Shown: positions 34,436-45,400 of the stretch, piece by piece
How positions within the stretch are numbered: position 1 is the first letter of the stretch
How the letters are laid out: every line of letters starts with the position of its first letter
The notes under the pieces: model-generated
The model's database searches: none
What the model was told of the DNA's origin: nothing
Seen by the model: only the letters and a program-made list of their open reading frames with translations
Position numbers and translations under genes: made by a program
Source of the DNA: Limnomonas spitsbergensis
Taxonomy: Eukaryota > Chlorophyta > Chlorophyceae > Chlamydomonadales
DNA length: 64,000 nucleotides
Direction: 5' to 3'
Assembly: GCA_037349105.1 (NCBI GenBank)
Contig: JAYJMM010000102.1
Coordinates: forward strand, 682,001 to 746,000

Positions 34436-36160
34436 ATGATCTGGTGACCGAACCGAATGCTTTTCAAAATTTGCTTGCCTGGCAGGTTATCGCTGACGTG
34501 GGCTCTCATGATGTCAAGTCCATGCGTGTCTGCTGTTCCGCTTGGAGGAGGATCGCTGACACGATGTGTGGGGTTGGTTGGGATCTGGGTATATCGAGCC
34601 ACCCCCTACAGTCCAGCTGCACTCCTTAAGGGTTCCTGACGGAACAGTCATCACCGACCAATCGCGTGTGAGGCTAGCTGGATGTGCCAGGACGGACCCC
34701 GACCTCCCACTCCTCCCCTGCAAGCTCTTTCAACTTATCTCCTCCCACCCCTCCCACTCCTCCCTGTCCTCCCCCTACAGGCTCGTCCAGCTACGCCCCT
34801 TACGGGTTGCTGACGACACATTAGTCACGGACCGATCGTGTGTGAGGCTGGCTGGATGCGCCAGGACAGACCCCAGGCTCCTGGAGAATGCTGAACCCTG
34901 TGGCTCAATTGGTGCTCAACAACCTGACCATGGGGATCAGCCGGGGGCCGCAACCGCTGCAGCTTCGCGGCAGGTTTGCATTGGCAAGAACCGTATGGTT
35001 GATGGCGCGGTAACAGCAGTAGGGTTGCCATGCAATGGCGAGCGCCGTATTGGTGGTGGGGAAGAGGAGGATGAGGAATCGCCACGTGTGACTCTGTGGG
35101 ACGTGTTGGTGACTGGGAGACACCGGTTGCCACAAGTAGGATGTGATGGGCTGCAAGTGGACTGCTGCAACGTCACCTTCGTTCTATGTTGACTGTTGTG
35201 ATGCCAATTTGCCTGCTTGTGCCACGTGCAAGAAATTGGACAGTTGTGCCAATTGTGTTGGCCCGTATTGATGGGCTGCGAGTGAGAGTTGATGGGATGC
35301 AAGTATAGACTCTGGCTGCAAGTGGACTCCTATTGATCAAGGACCAGGGATGTGCTGAGAACGCTCTTGAAGGTGGCTGAATTATGTAGCTGAGTCTCCG
35401 TCACCGTAATTTCGAAGCAAATTCAGCTACTTTTGGTAGTAAGGGGCCGTAATAGCAGACACGATCTCTGAATTATGGCGCAATTGCACAACATTGTTAA
35501 GGACACCTGAGAAATCGCACTGGGATTTGGTTTTCTGTGTTGCTTTTGAGGGCTACGTAGGTATGAATCGAATCTTAACGCATCTGTCCCACTCCCTGGC
35601 AACCCACCGTGCTGCAGAGTTCCTACCACTATGCTTCAGCATTGCTAGCACTGTGGCAGGCCCGGGCGAATATAAATCTGTGCATAGAAGTCTTTTAAAT
35701 GTTGTAGGTGCAAATATTCTGGAATTAGTGGGGAGTGTCCAAATTTTTGTGTCCAGGTGGATTTCAGCTACAATTCATTCACATCACCGCTGAGGGTTGG
35801 CGAGACCTGGTGCGGCAAGTCATGTTGCTTGGGACACTGGAGTAGGTCCATCAATTTTCAGGGCGGAAGTTGCAGAGGTGTCAATGACGTTACACCTTTG
35901 GGCCCTGCTCAAAACGGCTGGGTTGCGAGGGTGCCCACATGTCGGGGATCGGAGAAAATGCCGATTCACGAGTAAAAAGACGTAAGGGAAGGGAGAAAGC
36001 GGGCAAGAAACGCAAATTACCTCCCCCCCATAGGAAAATAAAGATGATTCCCCCTCAAGAAACAAGGAACAAATTCCAGATATGTAGATCCCTTCAAGAG
36101 CCTGTGAGTGGTCTTCGGCAGCATTTTACAAATACATGAAGCGGAAATTGTGGCTATCAG

Positions 36161-36451
36161 CTACACCATGGCATCAGGGTTCCCCGGCGCCACCTCGTTC
36201 GAGTCCCCAAATACCTCCCATAACTCCTGAACATAGAAGGAATTGCAAACAACCTGGATAATCGATACGATAGCCCAGACAGCATCAGCCTGAGACAGCT
36301 GATTCCCGATGGCCCCTATCAGTAGGGTGACTGCAATCGTCAACAAGACCGATGCCGCTTGGCCCTGCATCCACGTTGGACACCAGGGCGGCACGAAGAT
36401 GCCGATCAGACAGCCCGCCATAAACTGGACCAACAGTCTCAGGATAAACTG
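36161..36451 (-). pseudogene. membrane-protein reading frame, short fused version
   Basis: This is the counterpart of 27234-28079. The junction CGTAT|CGATT (minus strand, plus position 36264/36265) lacks the 552 bp seen in copy 1. Because 552 is 184 codons, the frame is kept and the internal TAA is removed: AVWAIVS joins IIQVVCNSFYVQELWEVFG directly. The result is a short protein with about two membrane helices. Whether either copy is expressed cannot be told; no start context or promoter is obvious. Confidence 0.4.
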
Positions 36452-37427
36452 TCAGGATGCCTTCAACCGGCCTGTCATAGTCGGGATGGCGTCGAGCTCC
36501 TCCTTCCGCACCCGCCAAGTGTTCACCTGCTTAGCATGGGGGTAAAAGCATATTATAAAGAAAGTTTAATGCACGTGACTTAAGTCTAGGGGTTAAGGGT
36601 TGAGTCTAGGGCGTGTGGAACCTTTCAAAAAATGTTCATCATACCCCATTGTGGCCAAGTACAGCCGCCCCACTCGGTCGTAAATTACGAATTTGCCCAT
36701 CTTCCTCCCTAAACAATGGAGAGTTCAAATTTCCCCTTGTACCAGGCATGTTGCCATGGACGGTGACACTACCCAATAAGGGCAGTACATTGGCGCATCG
36801 CCGACTAAAAAGGATATGAGCCAATAGGTCATGGGAGGGTCTGGCGAGCTGACTCCTACTCCAAGAATCCTTGTTCAAGTCCGTAGTGCCTGACCTGGGT
36901 CACCGAGGCACCCGGGTGGAGGTCTGTTGTATCTCTCTGTGTGCTAAATAATTCAAGTTGTAGTGAAGTTCAAGTTTGTTCTGTAAAATCCCATGCCCTG
37001 ACCACTTGCTCTTTCTGAGCTCAGAGCTGTCCCCCTAACCCACCAGCATGCAAGGATAGCCAGAGGACGCCAAGGCACTGGGGCTGCAAGGCCACTTTAT
37101 CCTGACTTTGTGTGTAAACACTAGTGGAGAACATCCCACACTCACCCAGGCCGTCCATTGCTGTCCCGTGTTCAGCCAAGGCTCCTCCATAGGAGCCGGT
37201 TGCAAGACGCCTACATCGACGCAACCCAACCTTGTCAGCTCAACGCGGGCAAGGGGGCATGAGGACTGCTAGGGGGCTTGGGGGCAATGCGCCATGCAGA
37301 GTCTGGAATGCTCCGAGGTAGCTGTTGGATGCTTCTTGTCAAATCGGAAACGTGCATGCACTGACTGATGCAGCTCATTCAGCTTGTATACATGTTCTCA
37401 ATCTCATCTTATGTGGGGTGGAAACTG

Positions 37428-37980
37428 ACCCAAAGGCTGGTGGACAGCCAGAGACGGCGTGGCCTGGGCCTCTTGTCCACCCAGCCGTGGCTCCGTCAAG
37501 TGACCTACAGCTATGTGGGGCAATTGACCCAGTGTAGGAATGTTAGGGAACAAGAGATTGCCCGAAAAAAGAGCCCCCTGGGGCCGAACTGCCCCCGCTG
37601 CAGTCAGCCACCTGTTTTGGGGGTCGATTGACCCAGAAAACAGGTGGCAATGCAGTGTTGCAGGGACAGAGGCTAAGACCCGGGCATGCGCACACGCCTG
37701 CACCTCGTCAGAAAGATGCCCCAAAGGCTGGTGGCCAGCAAGAGGCGGCATGCCCTGGGCCTCTTGTCCCCCCAGCCCTTGCTCCCTCGAGTGACCTTCA
37801 GCTATTTGGGTTATTTGACCCAATGTAGCAATGTTCGGCAACAAGAGACAGCCCGACATAATAGGCCCCTAGGGCCGCTCCACAACTGCAGTACACACAG
37901 CCACTTGTTTTGGGGGTCAATTGACCCAAAAGACAGGTGGCGTCGCAGTGTTTCAGGGACAGAGGCTACGGCCCGGGATT
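37428..37980. repeat. two tandem units of about 290 bp
   Basis: The block beginning CCCAAAGGCTGGTGG at 37428 is repeated from about 37720 with roughly 75-80 percent identity. Shared landmarks in order are CTGGGCCTCTTGTCC, TTGACCCA-TGTAG-AATGTT, GGGGCCG/GGGCCG, CCAC-TGTTTTGGGGGTC and AGGGACAGAGGCTA. No stable frame is conserved between units. Confidence 0.8.
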
Positions 37981-38225
37981 GCAGCCACGTCCAGGACGAA
38001 GCCGCGCAAGTTGGCAAACACGACCAAGGCGACGCCGCGCCCGTTGGCAACGACACATCAAACACGATGCTGCGCTCCGAGGCTGCCACGTCCAAAGCGA
38101 CGCCGTGCCCGGAGGAAGCCACAACGAGAGCGACAGCGGGCATGCAGGCAGGCGCGTCCAAGGCCACGCCGTGTCCAGAGGCAGCAACGAGGGAATTTGC
38201 GTGCACGGAGGTAGCCATGTCCAAG
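37981..38225. repeat. imperfect GC-rich minisatellite, about 45-bp units
   Basis: Loose repeats of CCACGTCCA-GGCGACGCCG and ACGCCGTGTCC blocks occur about every 45-60 bp. Divergence is high. It abuts the CTCAGC repeat that follows. Confidence 0.55.
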
Positions 38226-38227
38226 GC

Positions 38228-38605
38228 TCGTCTCAGCTGTCTCAGAAGCTATCTCAGCTATATCCGTCGTCTTGGTTGTCTCAGCTGTCTCAGCCGTCTC
38301 AGCTATCTCATCTGTCTCGGCTGTCCAAGCTCTATCGCCCGTCTCAGCCGTCTCAGCTGTCAGCTGTCTCGGCTGTCTCAGCTGTCTCAGCTGCCTTGGT
38401 TGTCTCAACTGTCTCAGCCGTCTCAGCCGTCTCGGCTGTCTCAGCTGTCTCAGCTGTCTCAGCTGTCTTGGTTGTCTTAACTGTCTCAGCCGTCTCAGCT
38501 GTCTCGGCTATCCCAGCTCTCACGCGTCAGCTGAGACGACCGAGACAGTCGAGACAGCCGAGACGGCTGAGATGGCACCAACAGGCGAGGCGGCTGAGAC
38601 GGTTT
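38228..38605. repeat. CTGTCTCAG minisatellite that ends in its own inverted repeat
   Basis: From 38228 to about 38515 the sequence is a run of 9-bp units (CTGTCTCAG, CCGTCTCAG, CTGTCTCGG). From about 38525 to 38605 the reverse complement appears (GAGACAGCCGAGACGGCTGAGA). The two halves could fold into a long hairpin with ACGCGTCAGCT near its turn. A stop-free frame crossing it is a repeat by-product. Confidence 0.85.
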
Positions 38606-39236
38606 AACTTGGCGAGCCAGGAGGAAAGTACAGTATGCAAGTTGGCTGAAGGGATGGCCGCAGTATCTGAAGAGGTCTTGGTGCTGAAATGTCAGGCTTG
38701 CCCTCTGCTTTGCCACTTTCTGACAACCTCTGGGTGGAAGGCAATAAAGCCAGGCACATTATCTGAAGAGACAAACCTCAGGTGTATGAAGAGCGCTTCC
38801 TCGGGACTAAGAGACGCGAGCCGTTTCTATGCCATGGCCGCTTCTGTTAGTAAACTATTCTCCGCATCTAATGCCGTGGCTATTCGTGCAAGTTCCCAAG
38901 GGTGAAAAGGTTGACGGCAAGGTCTTCCCTTGCCGTGAGCAGGAGCTTCCATCGACTCAGAGTCCTACATATATACACATTTCCAGCGTGATTCAGAAGA
39001 CTTAAATATCATATAGGCTGCTCAGCCGAATTTTCGGCAGAGCCCCCCCCCCCCCCAAGGGGGCGAAGCCCCCTAGTTCACCCCTCTCCGTGGTCCGTAC
39101 GGTTCATGATGTTTCCCGACACAGAAGTAAAAACAGATATCTTTACGTGGCGTATATATCAGCGTGCGATAATAATGCTATTTGATCATTACGATGATTT
39201 AGATCCACCACAGCTTCCGACGAATGACACCCGGAC
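38606..39236. other. noncoding; poly-C tract with a perfect short hairpin
   Basis: At 39041-39072 a run of about 15 C is followed by AAGGGGGCGAAGCCCCCTAG, whose GGGGGC-GAA-GCCCCC part is a perfect 6-bp hairpin that can also pair with the C-run. The rest is unique; frames of up to about 90 codons upstream have no recognisable product. Confidence 0.6.
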
Positions 39237-39350
39237 TTGTACCCCCGGATAAGTTCCGTCCACACTTTACAAAATCCCTCAGCCTGGCTCCGACCCTCAC
39301 AGATACTTCCCAGGGAAAAAAGGGGCGCTGCCCTTTGGCGCAGGGCTTCG
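39237..39350 (+). repeat. dispersed repeat, segment P, left copy
   Basis: A 114-bp segment starting TTGTACCCCCGGATAAG and ending GCGCAGGGCTTCG. It recurs at 50917-51030 with the same length and a few substitutions. Here it lies immediately before segment Q; at the right-hand copy it lies immediately after it. Confidence 0.9.
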
Positions 39351-39351
39351 G

Positions 39352-39770
39352 TAATGTCACTCGCATAATTTAAGAGAACCCCAGTCTGTTCTGTGGGCAG
39401 ACAGACCTTTCAAAATTCTGACAGGGGGGCCATCAGCCAAAATGTTAATTTTGTGTTGTTTTTCATTTTGACTCCTCTTAGGCCCATTCGGGCCATTGAG
39501 CCCACTGAAGCATCGTGGCTAAATTGCCATACCATACACATGAATACTCTTTTTGTTTATGAAAGGCTGATGGTAAGATGACAGTTTTGCTTTTCCTGTT
39601 CACGGCCCCTTGCGGCCCCAAACCCTAGTGGTCTTTCAAAATGGTCATGATGCCTATGCCTCAGAAGAAATCATTGGCTGGCCTTACGGTGGTGTCTGGT
39701 GACTCCCACTGCTGTGCCCTGCATGCCCACACAGTATGATCCTGCACCGAGCCAGCAGTCCCATTTTGCA
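39352..39770 (+). repeat. dispersed repeat, segment Q, left copy
   Basis: A 419-bp segment starting TAATGTCACTCGC and ending AGTCCCATTTTGCA. It recurs at 50498-50916 with exactly the same length and a few percent substitutions. It contains a 62-codon frame with no known relatives, preserved with changes in the other copy. Confidence 0.92.
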
Positions 39771-40132
39771 GATGCAACCTTTAGGGCCATAGCACCAGTC
39801 CAGTCAACATGTCTATTTCAAAAATCCGCAATTCTCATGCTGCCTGGCAGTTTTTTGTTTGTTTGAAATGCAGTGAGGTTGGAGGAAGGCTGCTCACTCC
39901 GCTGGTCTGCTGCAGCTCCAGAACTAAATTATCTAACACCAGTGGGTTGCGGACAGGGGTAGATTAATTATTAGCCTCACACATAAAACGGATGGGATTG
40001 TAACATGCAGTTGATGAATGTTGCAGAGGGTCGCTGCGGCATTAATCTACAATCCAATGGAAACAAAAACGCTGCTGGCGTGAACCCGAAAACCCTCCTC
40101 ACACTTTTTGCCAAACCTAACTACCCCCATTT
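39771..40132. other. no supported gene
   Basis: Unique noncoding sequence; nothing recognised. Confidence 0.5.
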
Positions 40133-40810
40133 TTATCTCTCTAAGGCGCGATCAATGTTTTTGCCTCCTGTCACGATGACTGCCTGCAGGCGCTGCTGGA
40201 ACTCAGCGATGCTGAGCAGAATATAAACACTCTGCAGGGATAATTTGTGCCGCTGCTGGAAGTTGCCACCAACACTGCAAATGGCTAAAGCCAGCTTCAA
40301 TGCCTGACGATGCCAGTGGTCCACATGGACCTGCTCTGGGGTACGAGTCTGTCCTGGGATAGACAGGTGCCGAGGAACCCTCTTCTGGTCTGACATGCAT
40401 GGGAGGAGGCATGGCATCAGTGAGAAGCTGCTTGCAATCATATGGTTTTTTCAGAGGAAGAAAAGGCAATTAAAATGGAAAGGTAAAGCTCCCCCGGCCC
40501 TGGCATTTAGGACTCTTGTGCATGCTACAGTTCAGCCCAGGTGTGAAAGCTGGGCCGGACCGCCTACTTGTTCCTTCCCATCTCACCTTTCGGGTGGGCA
40601 CTCTCTCCCACAGTAGTCTCGATCACACAAATGAAAGTATCTGATTCCTGAGTCTGTAGCTCCCCCTGCATCATGCTGGCAAATTTCACTCTGTTCACGA
40701 CGTCTTGCGCCGTGAGGAAGACAGTGTTTTCTGTGCTATCCACAATCAAGACGTGCCCCTTCTCCTCGACGTGCGCCTTCAAGTGCTGCAGCAGGAGTCA
40801 GCACCTACAC
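40133..40810 (-). other. possible minus-strand exons of an unrecognised gene
   Basis: On the minus strand a segment bounded by CTGCAG on one side and ATGATGCAGG on the other (about 40785-40670) reads HLKAHVEEKGHVLIVDSTEN and then VFLTAQDVVNRVKFASMMQ, a charged, protein-like stretch. Further along (about 40350-40133) a frame reads VDHWHRQALKLALAICSVGG and ends DRALER*. Splice phases between the two were not resolved. No family is recognised; it may be a gene fragment displaced by neighbouring repeats. Confidence 0.25.
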
Positions 40811-41110
40811 TGTGCTCAAGCACAACCAGGTCCACAAGCTTTCTCATCAGGTTGGGCCCAGTTGGGAAGCCCTTGTCCCACTCCACCTGGGCATGGCATG
40901 CTGCATCCATGACAGCTGAGGGTTTAGGTCAGGGGCGGCCATAACGGGGGCGCTCGCACAAGTCTCCATGGTCGGATACACTGCTGCTGATTCTGCCCAG
41001 GGCCTTGTAGCTTAAACTGTATGCATGCTCTGCTTCACTTCTGCCGGCAGTCTGAAGGGAGACTAGGACATAACTGGATCTCTTGCGCTCGGCTTCTGTC
41101 CCATCAGAGT
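40811..41110. other. noncoding left flank of the split-repeat element
   Basis: No gene is seen. The last six bases before the element, CAGAGT (41105-41110), reappear at its right edge (50371-50376). Confidence 0.5.
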
Positions 41111-41746
41111 TGTCACAATATATTACCGTATACGTGACAGAACCGTTTAGACCGCAGTTAGCGGCCTCGGGGACTCCGCAGCTTCTCTGCGGAGTCTACG
41201 GATTTGAACTGAGACCTAGAAACCCGCTTACGCCGGTTGATTTGACAGATTGTACCGTATTCTGAATTGGGCCTGCCGGGTCCCTGTATCCCGGCAGTTG
41301 CCTAGGCTAACTACTTCGTCCCTTTCTAAAGGACAGACCTCTTATGTAACAAGCTCCGGCCGGCATCCAATGCATGAGGCCTGAGGTGTTCATAACGTCA
41401 GTACCTATATCAAGTCAAGACTAGCTCCGCCTCAGCTGAACTACCTGGAGACAAGTACCTCAGTAGTGAACCGAGACCCTGCCGAAGAAGAAGTACGCAG
41501 TCAACCTCCCGGCTACCTCACCGCGTGTTGCGCGGTAAGTGCCCTTAACATAGCCCAGCTGGATCGCGCCCAGACGGCCAGAAGGCCTACGCTACCATAC
41601 GTCTATTGCTATACATACAAATATCCAGCTCTACTGCTTAACTCGCTGAGCACTCGCAGCCAGTGAAGAGTCACTGAGCCTGCCCGTAGGCGTCCGTCAC
41701 TGCCGTGAGGAAAGAAGTCCGCCACGGACCTGAAGCGCACATCGCG
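41111..41746 (+). repeat. split direct repeat A1
   Basis: 636 bp, starting TGTCACAATATATTACCG and ending CACATCGCG, identical as far as I can see to A2. Near its left edge TGTCAC and GTGACA form inverted arms 18 bp apart. It contains a 66-codon frame (41466-41666) that is identical in A2 and probably not a gene. The internal region that follows begins with the reverse complement of A1 bases 41313-41335. Confidence 0.92.
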
Positions 41747-42464
41747 TGTCCTTTAGAAAGGGACGAAGTGGATTTAGCCTGATCAGCTTGATTCGCCAAT
41801 TCCTGCTAAAGGTGCTTGTGCAGCGGAATTGGAATTTTGTTTGCATGCAAACGACCTTGGACAGCGTTTGAACTGCACTTTGCTGTGGTAATCTCCAGAG
41901 AGAGATTGCCAAGTTAAACCCTGAGAATCGCTGAGCGTGGCAGCTTAGTGTTGAGTCCAGGAGAGGCTTAAAGATCTGGCTGTGGATTTAAACACCCAGC
42001 AGATAATTACCTGTGTGACTGCAGATTGTGATCAGGTGGATCCAATCTTTCATCATTGACAGAAGTGAACTTGTGGATAGAACATCCAAGTTTGAAATCT
42101 TGTGGGTGTACCAAAGGATCCCCGCAGGGACGCAGAGCTGAGCGGACACTACGCAAGAGGCTACATCCACGCAGGGCGTGTGACATCCACGCAGGACGTG
42201 AGACATCTAGAAGCAGCCCAGCCAGCAAGGTGGGAAGAACTGAAAAGGCGAAGGAGGATTATGCCAGATTGAAATTAGTGAGCAGAAAAGCAGGAAGGCA
42301 AGGCCTATCCTGCATATTGCTGTACCTGCCATCCGATCTTGGCTCGCAAGCCCTCACCAGATTGCAGTAGGAACAAGGGGGCAGAAGCCTAAAGTTAGCA
42401 GATCCTGTAGGGGGTGTCGCCAGCACGCTTGCAGGACCGTGCGGTTCGTAAATTGCCTGTAGGA
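41747..42464 (+). other. 5' leader of the element
   Basis: 718 bp between A1 and the first ATG of the Gag-like gene. It begins with a 23-bp arm (41747-41769) complementary to 41313-41335. The rest is noncoding, with short GCAGGG and CACGCAGG repeats near 42120-42200. No primer-binding site could be assigned with confidence. Confidence 0.55.
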
Positions 42465-45400
42465 ATGACAGACGTAGATCTAAATCCCGATAGGCACCAG
42501 CACCCTGACGCCCAACGGAGAAGTGGGCGTCTGAGGGGGCTGGAGCCGGGTGTAAACCCGATGGAAGCTAGTGATGAGCTGGCTGCAGAAGCCCTGTTGG
42601 TGGCGGCGAAGCTGGCAGGGCCAGTGGGACCGCCCGCAGGAGACAGCAAGGTGCCAGAACCGGGCCGCGTACCGCCCAGAGAGGCAGGGGCGCAGGCAGA
42701 CGGCTCAGCACTAGTGTCGCACAAAGGGATCAGCCGAGGTGGGCGAGTGCCCCAATCAACCCTGGATATTCCAAGGCAAGGCCTGGAATATGCGCAGTGG
42801 TTGAGACAGGGAGGAAGAACCCCTGAGCTGACATTGGACCCGGCCGTTGAGGTGTCGCAGACCAGTGGCGCAAATCGGGACAGTGGTCCAGAAGGCGCAC
42901 CAGAGCAGGACTTGCCCAGTGGGGCAGGGGCCGTGCAACGAGTCAAGAACGAGCCCGATCACGGTGATCAAGGGGCAGGCACCTCGGCAGCCCCAGAGGG
43001 GGCAGCAGAGTGCGGAAGAGCAAGAGACCTAGGCAGTGGGCCAGAATACGCGACGCAGAAGAGGCTAATGAGAGTGGCAAGTGCTGCGCAGTGCGTTAAA
43101 AAGGAGAACGGGACGATGCCCCGTGGTGGAAGTCAGGTGATCAGGAAACCTGCAGATCTGCAGGCGGTGGGTGGAGCACAAGCCGCCACTGCGGAATGGC
43201 CCCCAGTAAAAAGGAAGGAGGATCTGGCTCAGCCAAGAGGGTGGAACAGGCTAGGGCAGTGGGCCACTGGAGTGTGGAAAAGTGTGTGTGACGCAGAGCA
43301 GGCGGGGTTAAGCAGTCTGGCTGTGCCCCAGCAGCGCGCACCCTTGGAGGCATTGACCAAGTGTATGGAGCAGCCAGGTAATCAGGTGTCCCTCAACGGC
43401 TGGTCCATGTTTGACATCCTCAGCAGTGACAGTGAGCCAAGTCCCAGGCACCTGATCAACTGTATTACGGCAGAGAGTGCCGGCCCACCCAGGCAGGATA
43501 GCCTGGTAGCTAGCGAGCAGCTGCACCTGATCAACTGTATTACGGCAGAGAGTGCCGGCCCACCCAGGCAGGATAGCCCGGTAGCTAGCGAGCAGCTGCA
43601 CCTGATCAACTGTGTTCCGATAGGGAATGCTTTTTCACCCAAACCAGTGACCGGTGGCTGCGAGCCAAGCCAACTGCAGGTGCAGGCGTCACGGCTGTGT
43701 TTGCAGAAGGAGGCAGTTCCTGTGACACCTGTAGGGATCGGTGGCTCCGAGCCAAGCCAACTGCAGGTGCAGGCGTCACGGCTGTGTTTGCAGAGAAAGG
43801 CAGTTCCTGTGACACCTGTAGGGATCGGTGGCTGTGAGCCAGACAAACTGCAGGTGCAGGCATCACGGCTGTGTTTGCAGAAGGAGGCAGTTCCTCTGAA
43901 AACTGTGGTGGCCGGTGGCTGTGAGCCAGGCCAACTGCAGGTGCAGGCGTCACGGCTGTGTTTGCAGATGGAGGCAGTTCCTGTGACACCTGTAGGGATC
44001 GGTGGCTGTGAGCCAGGTCAACTGCAGGTGCATGCGTCACGGCTGTTTTTGCCGAGGGAGGCAGCCCATGTGACACCTGTGGCGGCCGCTGGCTGTGAGC
44101 CAGGCCAACTGCAGGTGCATGCGTCACGGCTGTGTTTGCAGAGAGAGGCAGTTCATGTGACACCTGTGGTGACCGATGGCCACGAGCCGTGCCAACTGCA
44201 GGTGCAGGCGTCACGGCTGTGTTTTCAGATGGAGGACGTTCCTGTGACACCTGTGGTGGCCGGTGGCCGTGAGCCAGGCCAACTGCAGTTGCAGGCGTCA
44301 CGACGGTGCGTGCAGAGGGAGGCAATTCATGTGACACCTGTAGGGATCGGTGGCTGTGAGCCAGGCCAACTGCAGGTGCAGGCGTCACGTTTGTGTTTGT
44401 CGAGGGAGGCAGCCCATGTGACACCTGTGGTGGCCGGCGGCTGCGAGCCGGACCAACTGCATCCGTGGGAGCAGAAGCTGACCCAAAGGGTGGCTGAGGA
44501 ACCAGTTGGCCCAAGTGAGGTTGAGGACCACGAGCACAGGCAGGCGCCGGTGCTGGTGCAGATGCACCAGCCAGAAGAAGATGGGCCTGTCACACCACCA
44601 GTGCCAGCAGCTCCAGGAGGGGTCCAGGTGCCAATATCAGAACCAGGTGCGGCCCAGCAGGCCAGCAAACAGCTGGAGGCGGCAGAGAATCCTGAGGGGT
44701 CAGAGGAGCAGGGGATCTCCATACCCATGCTGAGGGAAAAGGTGAACTGGTACCAGCAGAAGCTCAAAGGAATGGCCAGGCAGCTGTGGATGGCCAGGCA
44801 GCCAGGGATTGCCTGGCAGATGAGAATGACCAGGCAGCTGAGGATGATGAAGCGTCGCTTGGCAAATAAACTGCAGACGCTGTTGCCACAAGACAGGGCA
44901 GCTGACAGTGACGTGGATGAAGCTAGGAGCAGCAGGTCTCCGGTGCCAGCACCCGTGAACAACAGCAGCAGCAGGAATGTGTGCCTGGTAGCATTCCCTG
45001 CTGCGGTGCCTGCAGATGTGGAGCTGGCCAGGCTCTGGGAGGATTGCGCAACAGGTGACCGTCAGCAGCAGATGGACACCCGCAATGCCATGCGTCAGGC
45101 CATGAGGTATTACCCCGGAAGAGTATGCATGTTCTGCGGGTTCGAGTGCGAGCACAGCGACAGTGCATGTGAGCACCTCATGGATGCCAACATCCAGAGG
45201 GGGCTGGAGCCGGGTGAGGACCCGGCTGAGGCCAGTGATGCAGAGATCAAGCGCGAGGGAGCTGAGATCAAGCCTGCTGTGACCAGGCAGGCCCCGCAGA
45301 GCGGCAAAGAACCACAGGAAAAGTCAGCTGTACCGGTGGGAAAGCCGTGGGCTGACCTAATATCTGAGGAAGAGCTGCCTGATCCGATACAAAAAGAGAA

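Larger units (their letters stand above)
33949..37421. repeat. segmental duplication, copy 2 (low-copy part)
   Basis: Near-identical to 24722-29047. The offset is 9227 bp at the left junction, 8927 bp after the 11-bp array, and about 8375 bp after the 552-bp difference. The homology ends at GGGGTGGAAACTG (GGGGCGGAGCTT in copy 1). The very low divergence of noncoding sequence implies a recent duplication or gene conversion. Confidence 0.95.

Noticed and set aside
39041..39072. Rho-independent-type terminator (GC stem)
   Set aside because: No T-run after the stem, no gene upstream in the right orientation, and the setting is eukaryotic.
41466..41666. 66-codon frame in A1 (and its twin in A2)
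   Set aside because: Identical because the repeats are identical; no start context, no family, and it lies in a terminal repeat that should be regulatory.
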